Positions 1-5,376 of a stretch of 6,325 bases of DNA are shown here, one piece after another. The DNA comes from Phycisphaerae bacterium. Its GTDB lineage: Bacteria; Planctomycetota; Phycisphaerae; UBA1845; PWPN01. Made by a program: the position numbers and the translations under genes. Positions within the stretch are counted from its first letter, which is position 1; every line of letters starts with the position of its first letter. Under the pieces are notes generated by a model. The model worked only from the letters and a program-made list of their open reading frames with translations. It was not told where the DNA came from and did not search any database. The stretch covers positions 1 to 6,325 of the forward strand of contig PWPN01000165.1 of NCBI GenBank assembly GCA_003557125.1, given 5' to 3'.

Positions 1-119
1 GCTCGGTCTGCCCCTGCTCTCGGTTCGTTGACCGCTCAACCCGATCGAACCGCCGTGGTACGGACCCGTATGCCCGGTGGTGTGACAGGGACAGCCTGCG
101 AGGGCTTACCTATGTCGAT
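1..119 (+). mobile_element. 3' end of a probable group II intron (partial)
   Basis: The left edge looks like the terminal part of a group II intron lying on the + strand; the body of the element, including any intron-encoded reverse transcriptase, would be outside the window. Support comes from two consecutive folded elements (47-83 and 84-116) matching the arrangement of domain V followed by domain VI, and from an intron-like 3' end, GAT at 117-119, seven bases after an unpaired A at 112. Positions 1-46 show no protein I can recognise and may be the tail of the reverse transcriptase gene or domain IV. The assignment rests on remembered family resemblance and hand folding, so it is tentative. 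Whether the intron is intact cannot be judged here. Confidence 0.5.
47..119 (+). ncRNA. Group II intron domain V and VI-like RNA
   Basis: Hand folding gives a domain V-like hairpin. A49-G55 pairs with C75-T81 (seven pairs, one G-U). G57-G58 pairs with C73-C74, leaving T56 unpaired. A two-base bulge on the 3' side (T71, G72) follows, then T59-G62 pairs with C67-A70 around the four-base loop GACC. A two-base 3'-side bulge between a long lower and a short upper helix is the hallmark of domain V. The following hairpin pairs GACA (84-87) with TGTC (113-116), GG (88-89) with CC (109-110), and AGCC (93-96) with GGCT (103-106). T111 and A112 remain bulged, and A112 would be the branch-point adenosine of domain VI. 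The extra unpaired T56 is a slight departure from the usual continuous lower helix. Confidence 0.5.
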
Positions 120-150
120 TGTTCGTAGCGATGTAAACCCCTGAGATCCG

Positions 151-504
151 TTAACTGCCCTGCATCTGCTCATAGAGCTCATCGGTCTTGGCGGCCATGA
201 CGAAATCGTTGTGGTGGAGACCTTCGATTTTGTGCGTCCACCACGTCACCTTCACACGACCCCATCCCGTGCAGAGCTCAGGGTGATGACCCTCCTGCTC
301 GGCAAGTTGACCGACCTGTTGGGTGAACTTCAAAGCGTCGGCGAAGTTCCTGAAGGTGAATTCGCGCTCCAGCTGTTTCGGTTCCTCCTGGGCGATGAGA
401 CGCCATTGAGGGATCTCGGCATGCAATTGGGCTGCCTCGGCATCGCTGATGCGCGGCGAGTCATTGCGACAGGCTTCGCACTTCGATTCACTCAGGGTAG
501 TCAT
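151..504 (-). CDS. phhB: Pterin-4a-carbinolamine dehydratase (PhhB-like)
   Basis: This 117-residue cytosolic protein is recognised as a pterin-4a-carbinolamine dehydratase (PCD/DCoH family). The family dehydrates 4a-hydroxytetrahydropterin to quinonoid dihydropterin, recycling the cofactor of aromatic amino-acid hydroxylases. The active-site segment EGHHPEL is at residues 71-77, and the later conserved run [21 protein letters not shown] covers residues 81-101, including His91. The amino-terminal CEAC (residues 9-12) is also found in PhhB of Pseudomonas, as I recall it. Length is normal for the family. The start is set by a strong ribosome-binding site on the - strand, GGAGGTGA, six bases before the ATG. 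No phenylalanine hydroxylase gene is adjacent, so the partner enzyme is elsewhere, or the protein has another pterin-related job. The stop codon is about 30 bases from the proposed group II intron end, which converges on it. Confidence 0.93.
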   Translation of the reverse strand: MTTLSESKCEACRNDSPRISDAEAAQLHAEIPQWRLIAQEEPKQLEREFTFRNFADALKFTQQVGQLAEQEGHHPELCTGWGRVKVTWWTHKIEGLHHNDFVMAAKTDELYEQMQGS

Positions 505-620
505 GGTGTCTCACCTCCGTTCAATTCGAGGGCCGATAATACGCTCTCCTATCGATTGAGCCGCTTAATAGAAATGATAGTCACATCGCGCACGTGGAGC
601 CGTCCGGCAGCGCTTTAATC

Positions 621-640
621 ACGAAATACGAACATTTCGT
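621..640. repeat. Perfect 7-bp inverted repeat, possible operator
   Basis: ACGAAAT at 621-627 is the exact reverse complement of ATTTCGT at 634-640, separated by six bases (ACGAAC). The arms are too AT-rich and lack a following T run, so it does not look like a terminator. Its place between divergent genes would suit a dimeric regulator, but an arm of this length also arises by chance in a few kilobases. Confidence 0.35.
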
Positions 641-740
641 AGCGATCCCGACGCTGTGGGCGGCATCGCGGCCGAGCCCGACGACATCGACAGAATGATT
701 CTCATCCATACTTTTTCTGCGCGGTACCGGCATGCACTCT

Positions 741-746
741 TATAAT
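741..746 (+). promoter_or_regulatory. Candidate -10 box for the baeRF/reductase pair
   Basis: A perfect TATAAT lies about 65 bases upstream of the GTG start at 811. Transcription would begin near 753, giving a leader of roughly 58 bases and placing the ATG at 745 outside the message. No convincing -35 element is found 16-18 bases upstream (the bases there are GC-rich), and there is no TG extension. The call therefore rests on the -10 alone. Confidence 0.35.
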
Positions 747-797
747 GAATGGAGCAAGCGTCAATGGGATGCCATTAAGAAGTGTCTTGCTGTTTAC

Positions 798-806
798 GGG
801 AGGTGA
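798..806 (+). promoter_or_regulatory. Ribosome-binding site that sets the baeRF start
   Basis: GGGAGGTGA lies seven bases (from the GGAGG core) before an in-frame GTG at 811. It is one of the strongest Shine-Dalgarno matches in the window. The longer frame opening with ATG at 745 has no such site, so GTG 811 is preferred. Confidence 0.8.
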
Positions 807-810
807 ACCT

Positions 811-1965
811 GTGGATGCCGTCGATCGAAACATCCTCCGCACCCTCAACCGCTCGACAACCCCCCATGCCGTCTCCATTTACATGACGACGCATCGCGAC
901 ACGCAGCGCGAACGCGAGGACCGGATTCGATTGAAAAATCACTTGCGCTACGTCGAGCACACGCTGGATGACATGGGCTGTCCGCGTTACGACACGGCCC
1001 GCATCATCCAGCCGATCGGTGCCCTTCTGGATGAACGCCCTTTCTGGCAGTGCCTGGCCGACGGGTTGGCGCTCTTTCTGGGCACGGAAGGCATGCGTTT
1101 TTTCCGCACGCCGATCCGGTTCGACGATTTCGTCCATATCGCTGACCGCTACCATATCACACCCCTCATCCCGCTCGTGCATCGGGAGGGGCAGTTCCAT
1201 ATCCTGGCGCTCAGTAAAAACAAGGTGCGCCTGTTCCGCGCCAACCAGTATGAAGCACACGAAGTGACGCTGATTCACGCTCCCAAAAACATGCAGGACG
1301 CCCTTCGTTACGACGATCCCGAAAAGCAGTACCAATTCCATACGCGCACGCCTCCCCGACCGGGAGGCCGCCATGCCGTTTCGCATGGTCACGGCGTTGG
1401 CATCGATGACGAGAAAACGAACATCGAACGCTATCTCCACCGTGTGGACAAGGGTATTCAATCGGTCCTGCCCGACGACGTCCATGAGCCTCTCGTGCTC
1501 GCGTGCGCCGAACCGATTCAAGCGATCTACGCCGAAGTCAACAGCTATCCCGGCCTTGTCGAGACGCATGTCAACGGCAATCCGGACACGCTCAACGCGC
1601 AGACGCTCTGGTCACGGGCCTGGCCGCTCGTCGAGCCGCTCTGGACAGCCCGGCAGCGCGAGGCTGTCGAACGCTATCAAAATGCGGCAGGCACCAAGCC
1701 CACATCCAACGAGATCGGAACGATCACGAGCAAAGCCGTCCAGGGCGAGGTGGAAACTCTTTTCGTGCCGGCCCGCGAGCGGATCTGGGGCACGCTCACA
1801 ACGGACGGGTCGCAGGCTATCGTGCACGAGGCGCGTGAAGCGGGCGATCAGGATCTGCTCAACCTGGCGGCCGTCGAAACGCTCAAACACGATGGCACGG
1901 TCTTCTGCCTTGAGCGTGACCTCGTCCCGGGCGATGGCCCCGCAGCAGCGCTGTTCCGCTGTTAG
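811..1965 (+). CDS. baeRF-domain protein (baeRF3-like), eRF1/Pelota-type fold
   Basis: This 384-residue cytosolic protein resembles the bacterial archaeo-eukaryotic release-factor (baeRF) families, most likely baeRF3, with baeRF7 as the alternative. These families are related to eRF1/Pelota domains and have been proposed to act in ribosome rescue or stress translation; the biochemical function is unproven. Counting from GTG 811, I recognise HAVSIYMTTHR (19-29), RIRLKNHLR (38-46), the core strand region FHILALSKNKVRLFRAN (129-145), the loop GGRHAVSHGHGVGIDDEK (185-202) leading into a helix, and the closing LVPGDGPAAALFR (371-383). The His/Gly-rich loop stands where eRF1 carries its GGQ loop, but there is no Gln. 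No signal peptide or membrane segment is seen. A reductase gene follows after 74 bases on the same strand, probably in the same operon. An ATG at 745 would add 22 residues of weak character and is not preferred. Confidence 0.85.
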   Translation: MDAVDRNILRTLNRSTTPHAVSIYMTTHRDTQREREDRIRLKNHLRYVEHTLDDMGCPRYDTARIIQPIGALLDERPFWQCLADGLALFLGTEGMRFFRTPIRFDDFVHIADRYHITPLIPLVHREGQFHILALSKNKVRLFRANQYEAHEVTLIHAPKNMQDALRYDDPEKQYQFHTRTPPRPGGRHAVSHGHGVGIDDEKTNIERYLHRVDKGIQSVLPDDVHEPLVLACAEPIQAIYAEVNSYPGLVETHVNGNPDTLNAQTLWSRAWPLVEPLWTARQREAVERYQNAAGTKPTSNEIGTITSKAVQGEVETLFVPARERIWGTLTTDGSQAIVHEAREAGDQDLLNLAAVETLKHDGTVFCLERDLVPGDGPAAALFRC

Positions 1966-2005
1966 CCGTTGCGAGTCTCGGCCTCGCGTTCGCTCGAAAC
2001 CCGTC

Positions 2006-2024
2006 CGTGCACCATTCTTGCACG
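2006..2024 (+). other. Small hairpin before the reductase ribosome-binding site
   Basis: CGTGCA (2006-2011) and TGCACG (2019-2024) form a perfect six-pair stem with the loop CCATTCT. The stem ends two bases before the GGAGG at 2027-2031, so folding of the mRNA could modulate translation of the reductase or set mRNA ends between the two cistrons. There is no T tract, so it is not a classical terminator. Confidence 0.35.
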
Positions 2025-2039
2025 CTGGAGGAACGCTTT

Positions 2040-2705
2040 ATGTCCCACGTCGTCAAGCTGCTCATGAAAGAATTCGTAACCCATGATACGATGCGGTTCA
2101 TCGTCGAACGGCCCGCAGGCTATCGTTTCGATCCGGGGCAAGCGACGAAGGTCGCGATCCACACGGAACGATGGAAGGATAAAAAGAGACCCTTCACCTT
2201 CACCTCCCTGGACGACGACGGCGTACTGGAATTCACCATCAAACGGTACCCCGATCACGAGGGCGTCACCCATGCGATGCACCAGCTCAAAAGCGGCGCC
2301 GCGTGGGAAATCGGGGCAGCCTGGGGCACGATCACCTACAAAAAACCCGGTGTCTTCATCGCAGGCGGCGCGGGCGTCACGCCCTTCATCGCGATCCTTC
2401 GCCGTCTTCGTGAGGACGGGGCGCTCCAGGGCAATCGTCTCATTTTCTCCAACAAGACGGCGCGCGACGTCATCCTCGAAGCCGAGTTCCGCGAGATGCT
2501 CGGCGATGCGTTTCTTCCGACCTTGACGCGCGAAAACGCACCGCCCTACCGTCACGGCCGCATCGATGAGCCGTTCCTCCGCGACACGATCGAATCCTTC
2601 ACGCAGCCGTTCTATCTCTGCGGCCCGCGGGGCTTCGTGAAAGACATCCGCGCCATCCTCGAGCGTCTCGGCGCTCAGCCCGATGCCCTGGTCCTGGAAG
2701 AATGA
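2040..2705 (+). CDS. Short FAD/NAD(P)H-dependent reductase, ferredoxin-NADP reductase superfamily
   Basis: This 221-residue cytosolic flavoprotein belongs to the ferredoxin-NADP(+) reductase fold, which moves electrons between NAD(P)H, FAD and an acceptor. The flavin-binding motif RPFTFTS is at residues 50-56, preceded by DPGQATKVAI (31-40). The nicotinamide/pyrophosphate loop GGAGVTPF is at 109-116, and the carboxy-terminal YLCGPRGF at 192-199. There is no [2Fe-2S] domain, globin domain or transmembrane segment, so it would need a separate partner such as a ferredoxin or flavodoxin, or reduce a small molecule directly. The start is ATG 2040, eight bases after GGAGG (2027-2031); a GTG at 2007 would add eleven residues without a ribosome-binding site. 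It lies 74 bases behind the baeRF gene and is probably co-transcribed with it. The substrate cannot be named from sequence. Confidence 0.9.
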   Translation: MSHVVKLLMKEFVTHDTMRFIVERPAGYRFDPGQATKVAIHTERWKDKKRPFTFTSLDDDGVLEFTIKRYPDHEGVTHAMHQLKSGAAWEIGAAWGTITYKKPGVFIAGGAGVTPFIAILRRLREDGALQGNRLIFSNKTARDVILEAEFREMLGDAFLPTLTRENAPPYRHGRIDEPFLRDTIESFTQPFYLCGPRGFVKDIRAILERLGAQPDALVLEE

Positions 2706-2716
2706 GGGCAGGGTCA

Positions 2717-2735
2717 CGCGGCGTCCGCGCGACGC
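2717..2735. other. GC-rich dyad between convergent genes
   Basis: In the 72 bases between the convergent reductase and phosphoesterase genes, GCGTC (2721-2725) can pair with GACGC (2731-2735) around CGCGC. Alternatively CGCG (2717-2720) can pair with CGCG (2726-2729). It may assist termination in either direction, but there is no T run on either side and the stem is short. Confidence 0.25.
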
Positions 2736-2777
2736 GAACTCCTCAGGTGGAATGGGAGAAGTCCGCTTCGTCGGTGA

Positions 2778-4331
2778 TCATTTGATGTGAATCACCCGGT
2801 TGGCGAGATAGGTCTGCCCGTACATGTCGATGGTTCGGACCTGGATGAGGTGCGCCCCAACGGAGGCGTTGGCCGGGAGTGTGGCTCGCCAGTGAAAATT
2901 ATGGGGCAAATGGACGGGCGTGTTCATGGGCACCCATGTTCGGGGTTCCAGATTCGACTCGAACTCGCGTTGACGAACCCAATTCGGGTCCGGGGTATTC
3001 ACCCTTTCCATCGCGATCCATTGGCCGTCGAGACCCAGCCGCATCTCCGTCGTCGATCTCTCGGATTCCGCGAAGACCTTGACGAGCACCTCCGTTTCAT
3101 GGGCGTCAGCCGCTGCGACTTGATCGGGTGCATAGATATTCATCTGATAGTCGTCAGGGCGGCGGGACACTTTGTATCGGGACGAATACGTGTTCCCGTC
3201 GAACGTCATGATGTAATAGCCCTTGGGCGTACCGTCTCTCATGAGCCCGTGCGGTATTCCCATCTCGTCGGGCATGCCGCGGTACCACGCGCCGCACGCC
3301 GTCGCTGCGACGACGTGATGATGCGGGGTATCGCCGTTCCACCCGTCTTCGGCCGTGAAGAAAAACTGTACGGGAACATGCCGATGCGCAGACAGGGAAA
3401 GCGTATGCGGCCGATTTTCAATAAGTCGAAAGATCTCGCCGGTGTCGCTCATGGCCCCGATCTCGATGTGCATCATAAGGACCACGAGTCGATCGTCCGG
3501 GACCCGTTCGAGATTGTTTCGTAGCCATTCCATCTGCCGCGTGTCCAGCTTGGCTGTGTAACCCTCGGGCTGGCCGAAGTAGGCATTGTTCAGGACGACG
3601 AAATGCACGGATCCGTAATTGTACGAATAATAAGGGGGACCGTAGACACGGGTGAACGTCGCGCTTGACAGATGATGGTCGGGACGAGCGTCGAAATTCG
3701 CGTCGTGGTTGCCCTTGACGTTGTACCAGGGAATCCCGATGACCCCTTTCGACTTCGCCATCGGTTCGAAAAGCGAGGGATCGTCATTGACGATGTCCCC
3801 CAGTGTGACGCCGAACGCAGCCTCGACACCGACGAGTTCCGGCATGAGATCGTGAGTCGCGTAGAACACTTCCCGCATGTTGCGCGGCTGCGTATCGCCG
3901 AAGACGACGACCTTAAACTTTTCGGGCTCGTCATGGCGGTACAGAGGAAAATCGACGGATTCGGGAAGCGGGCCCGTCGGATCGATGCCCGGGTACCGTA
4001 GCGGGGACGAGCCCTCCGGCTTGTGGATGTAGTAGAAACGGGGGAGGTTGTTTTCGCAGACGGGGGTCATCCAGCCGCTCGGCTTGGTGATGAAAATGAC
4101 CGTCCAGTCATCCACGGGCAGCCGGTAACGGCCCTGCTCGTCCGTTTTGACGACCGTTCGGCCGTTGGAGACCTTAACGCCGGGAATGCCCTCTTCGCCC
4201 GGGTCGCGTACCCCGTTCCTGTTCGTGTCGTGAAAGACCACGCCAACGGCATACTCGGCCGACTGGGCGATCCGATGAGAAAATAAAACCAGCGCGACAG
4301 ACACGATCATGACCGACTTGGCGTAGCTCAT
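2778..4331 (-). CDS. Secreted calcineurin-like metallophosphoesterase with SdrD-B-like N-terminal domain
   Basis: This is a 517-residue exported protein. Residues 1-25 form a signal peptide: a Lys near the start, then the hydrophobic VMIVSVALVLF, with likely cleavage after AQSA. Residues 31-72 form a small beta domain with a DTNRNGVRDPGEEGIPG calcium-loop-like signature, as in SdrD-B/Cna-B-like repeats. The central domain carries the metallophosphoesterase motifs: GDTQ (145-148), GDIVND (178-183), GNHD (207-210), MMH with His288, and AHRH (315-318). These would hold two metal ions for phosphoester hydrolysis. About 190 further residues correspond to the C-terminal region typical of MetallophosN/C three-part proteins. 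The first motif has Gln where the classical pattern has His, a variation known in some branches. The start at 4331 is chosen because GGAG lies six bases upstream; an ATG at 4343 would add four residues and lacks a ribosome-binding site. The substrate is unknown, and a periplasmic or surface location is expected. Confidence 0.9.
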   Translation of the reverse strand: MSYAKSVMIVSVALVLFSHRIAQSAEYAVGVVFHDTNRNGVRDPGEEGIPGVKVSNGRTVVKTDEQGRYRLPVDDWTVIFITKPSGWMTPVCENNLPRFYYIHKPEGSSPLRYPGIDPTGPLPESVDFPLYRHDEPEKFKVVVFGDTQPRNMREVFYATHDLMPELVGVEAAFGVTLGDIVNDDPSLFEPMAKSKGVIGIPWYNVKGNHDANFDARPDHHLSSATFTRVYGPPYYSYNYGSVHFVVLNNAYFGQPEGYTAKLDTRQMEWLRNNLERVPDDRLVVLMMHIEIGAMSDTGEIFRLIENRPHTLSLSAHRHVPVQFFFTAEDGWNGDTPHHHVVAATACGAWYRGMPDEMGIPHGLMRDGTPKGYYIMTFDGNTYSSRYKVSRRPDDYQMNIYAPDQVAAADAHETEVLVKVFAESERSTTEMRLGLDGQWIAMERVNTPDPNWVRQREFESNLEPRTWVPMNTPVHLPHNFHWRATLPANASVGAHLIQVRTIDMYGQTYLANRVIHIK

Positions 4332-4337
4332 ACGGAT

Positions 4338-4341
4338 CTCC
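4338..4341 (-). promoter_or_regulatory. Ribosome-binding site that sets the phosphoesterase start
   Basis: On the - strand GGAG lies six bases before the ATG at 4331 and overlaps the alternative ATG at 4343 (it reads ATGGAG). This makes the downstream ATG the better start, and it leaves a signal peptide beginning MSYAK. Confidence 0.65.
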
Positions 4342-4376
4342 ATGCCATCATTACGCTTCTATGCGGAATATACTGC

Positions 4377-4405
4377 ATTATCCCCAATTGTCGCTACGTG
4401 GTCAA
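4377..4405 (-). promoter_or_regulatory. Sigma70-type promoter of the phosphoesterase gene
   Basis: On the - strand, TTGACC (4400-4405) is followed after exactly 17 bases by GATAAT (4377-4382). Each box matches the sigma70 consensus at five of six positions. Transcription would begin near 4370, giving a leader of about 40 bases before the ATG at 4331. This is the best promoter in the window and suggests a housekeeping-type, possibly constitutive, signal. Confidence 0.7.
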
Positions 4406-4531
4406 TCTGGTGCCGCGATCACCCGTGCGTGCAACAACGTGCGGACTCGATAGCCATGACCTTCGAAATCCCCCCGATCGCTCGTCAGGGAATCCCCTAT
4501 CGAACATTCCGTGAAGGCCTTGTGATATGAA

Positions 4532-4543
4532 CCGTTCGAACGG
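4532..4543. repeat. 12-bp perfect palindrome, possible operator
   Basis: CCGTTCGAACGG is fully self-complementary and lies in the middle of the divergent intergenic region. It could bind a dimeric regulator of the DUF892 or phosphoesterase gene. One or two 12-bp palindromes are expected by chance in a window this size, so position is its main support. Confidence 0.3.
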
Positions 4544-4772
4544 AACTATGATTTGTGAGCTTTTGTCCAGACAAGGGCCGTGTATATGTGCGCAGTGCAG
4601 AGTGCAGCAGGAGTACACTCTATCGTGAGTAATAAAACTGCATGAACGAGACCGACATGGCACACACGCTGGTGGACACTATGCGGTTCATTCGCACTTG
4701 ATCGCCAAGTGACCATCAGCGTTATAGCGGATTATCGATAGGACTACTGGCAAGTTAGAAAAGGAGCAAACG

Positions 4773-5306
4773 ATGTCGATTAAAGGTTATCTGAAGGCTA
4801 CCGGCAAAAACCTGGACAGCATGACGGATCTTCTGGTGGAGATGTTGAAGGATCTTTATGACGTGGAGCACAGCGTCATGAAGGCCCTTCCGATGATGGC
4901 GGACTCCGCACATGACCAGAGTCTCAAAAGTGCGTTTCACCATCACCGCGATGAAACAGAAGCTCAGATTCGCCGACTGGAGCAATGTTTCGACAAGCTC
5001 GGCGTCAAACCCAAGCGGGAAACCTGCGAAGGCATCTCGGGCATCCTGGCCGAGGGGGAGGTCCTGATGCACGCCAAAGGCGAACCGCACGTGAAGGACG
5101 CAGCCCTGATCGCCACCGCGCAGATGGTGGAGCATTATGAAATCGCCGGCTACGGCTCCGCTCGGAGCTTCGCCAGCCACGTGAACAGATCGGACATCGC
5201 CGACCTGCTTCAGCAGACGCTGAAAGAGGAACATGAAACGGATTCCACGCTGACGCAGCTGGCCGAAAGCGTCGTGAATCCGGCATCCGCAGCCGCATCT
5301 ATCTGA
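4773..5306 (+). CDS. DUF892/YciF-type ferritin-like protein
   Basis: This 177-residue protein matches the DUF892 (YciE/YciF) family, which forms a ferritin-like four-helix bundle and is usually linked to stress responses; its chemistry is not settled. The first helix contains LLVEMLKDLYDVEHSVMKAL (20-39). The second contains HHHRDETEAQIRRLEQ (56-71), the third MVEHYEIAGYGSAR (118-131), and the fourth LLQQTLKEEHETDSTLTQL (145-163). The acidic and His residues in these helices (Glu32, His58, Glu61, Glu120, Glu123, Glu153) are plausible di-metal ligands by analogy. Length is typical. There is no signal peptide. The ATG follows AAGGAG at six bases. The downstream dehydrogenase is 70 bases away on the same strand; the two families often occur together in stress clusters, as I recall. 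Confidence 0.93.
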   Translation: MSIKGYLKATGKNLDSMTDLLVEMLKDLYDVEHSVMKALPMMADSAHDQSLKSAFHHHRDETEAQIRRLEQCFDKLGVKPKRETCEGISGILAEGEVLMHAKGEPHVKDAALIATAQMVEHYEIAGYGSARSFASHVNRSDIADLLQQTLKEEHETDSTLTQLAESVVNPASAAASI

Positions 5307-5316
5307 TGTCCGCGCC

Positions 5317-5352
5317 GGGCCGTTCCCCGCCCGATCCGAGGCGGGGCGGCCC
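5317..5352 (+). terminator. Long GC hairpin between the DUF892 and dehydrogenase genes
   Basis: GGGCCG (5317-5322) pairs with CGGCCC (5347-5352), and CCCCGCC (5325-5331) with GGCGGGG (5340-5346). This makes a 13-pair stem with a two-base TT bulge and the eight-base loop CGATCCGA. It begins 11 bases after the DUF892 stop and ends 24 bases before the dehydrogenase start. There is no T tract, so it may be a U-less or partial terminator, or an mRNA-stabilising element that makes expression of the two genes unequal. Confidence 0.5.
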
Positions 5353-5376
5353 TGCGTCATCGGAAAGGAGAACGGC

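Larger units (their letters stand above)
505..810. other. Intergenic region between phhB and the baeRF gene
   Basis: About 300 bases separate the divergent phhB and baeRF genes. Near phhB lies its ribosome-binding site, then an AT-richer stretch at about 535-585 that could hold the phhB promoter, although I could not pick a convincing -35/-10 pair. A perfect inverted repeat is at 621-640 and a perfect -10-like TATAAT at 741-746. An ATG at 745 opens the baeRF reading frame early, but it overlaps that TATAAT and lacks a ribosome-binding site. I see no small gene with coding character here. Confidence 0.6.
4344..4772. other. Long divergent intergenic region
   Basis: This 429-base region separates the leftward phosphoesterase from the rightward DUF892 gene and is visibly more AT-rich than the genes. 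It holds a strong leftward promoter (4377-4405), a 12-bp palindrome (4532-4543) and a six-base inverted repeat, AGAGTG at 4599-4604 with CACTCT at 4616-4621. It ends with the DUF892 ribosome-binding site AAGGAG (4761-4766). For the DUF892 gene the best rightward promoter guess is TTGATC (4698-4703) with TATAGC (4723-4728). The 19-base spacing is poor, so I do not call it separately. A leftward frame of 89 codons at 4394-4663 spans the promoter, resembles nothing I know and lacks coding character. Confidence 0.6.

Noticed and set aside
122..646. 11-base direct repeat TTCGTAGCGAT at 122-132 and 636-646, flanking phhB
   Set aside because: It suggested a mobile cassette or target-site duplication. 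However, several 11-base repeats are expected by chance in 6.3 kb, and no transposase or terminal inverted repeats accompany it.
775..1569. 264-codon open frame on the - strand inside the baeRF gene
   Set aside because: It is fully antisense to a gene with recognisable family motifs, has no suitable ribosome-binding site and resembles no family. Long antisense frames are common in GC-rich genes.
1962..2717. 251-codon open frame on the - strand covering the reductase gene
   Set aside because: The + strand frame carries clear flavin and nicotinamide motifs. The antisense product has no recognisable domain.
2787..3524. 245-codon + strand frame inside the phosphoesterase gene
   Set aside because: It lies opposite a gene with a complete set of metal motifs and shows no family resemblance of its own.
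4394..4663. 89-codon - strand frame in the intergenic region
   Set aside because: It runs through the well-formed phosphoesterase promoter, is rich in Cys, Arg and Ser with no domain character, and lacks a ribosome-binding site.
4698..4728. Possible rightward promoter TTGATC / TATAGC for the DUF892 gene
   Set aside because: The spacing is 19 bases and both boxes match only four of six positions, too weak to list as a feature.
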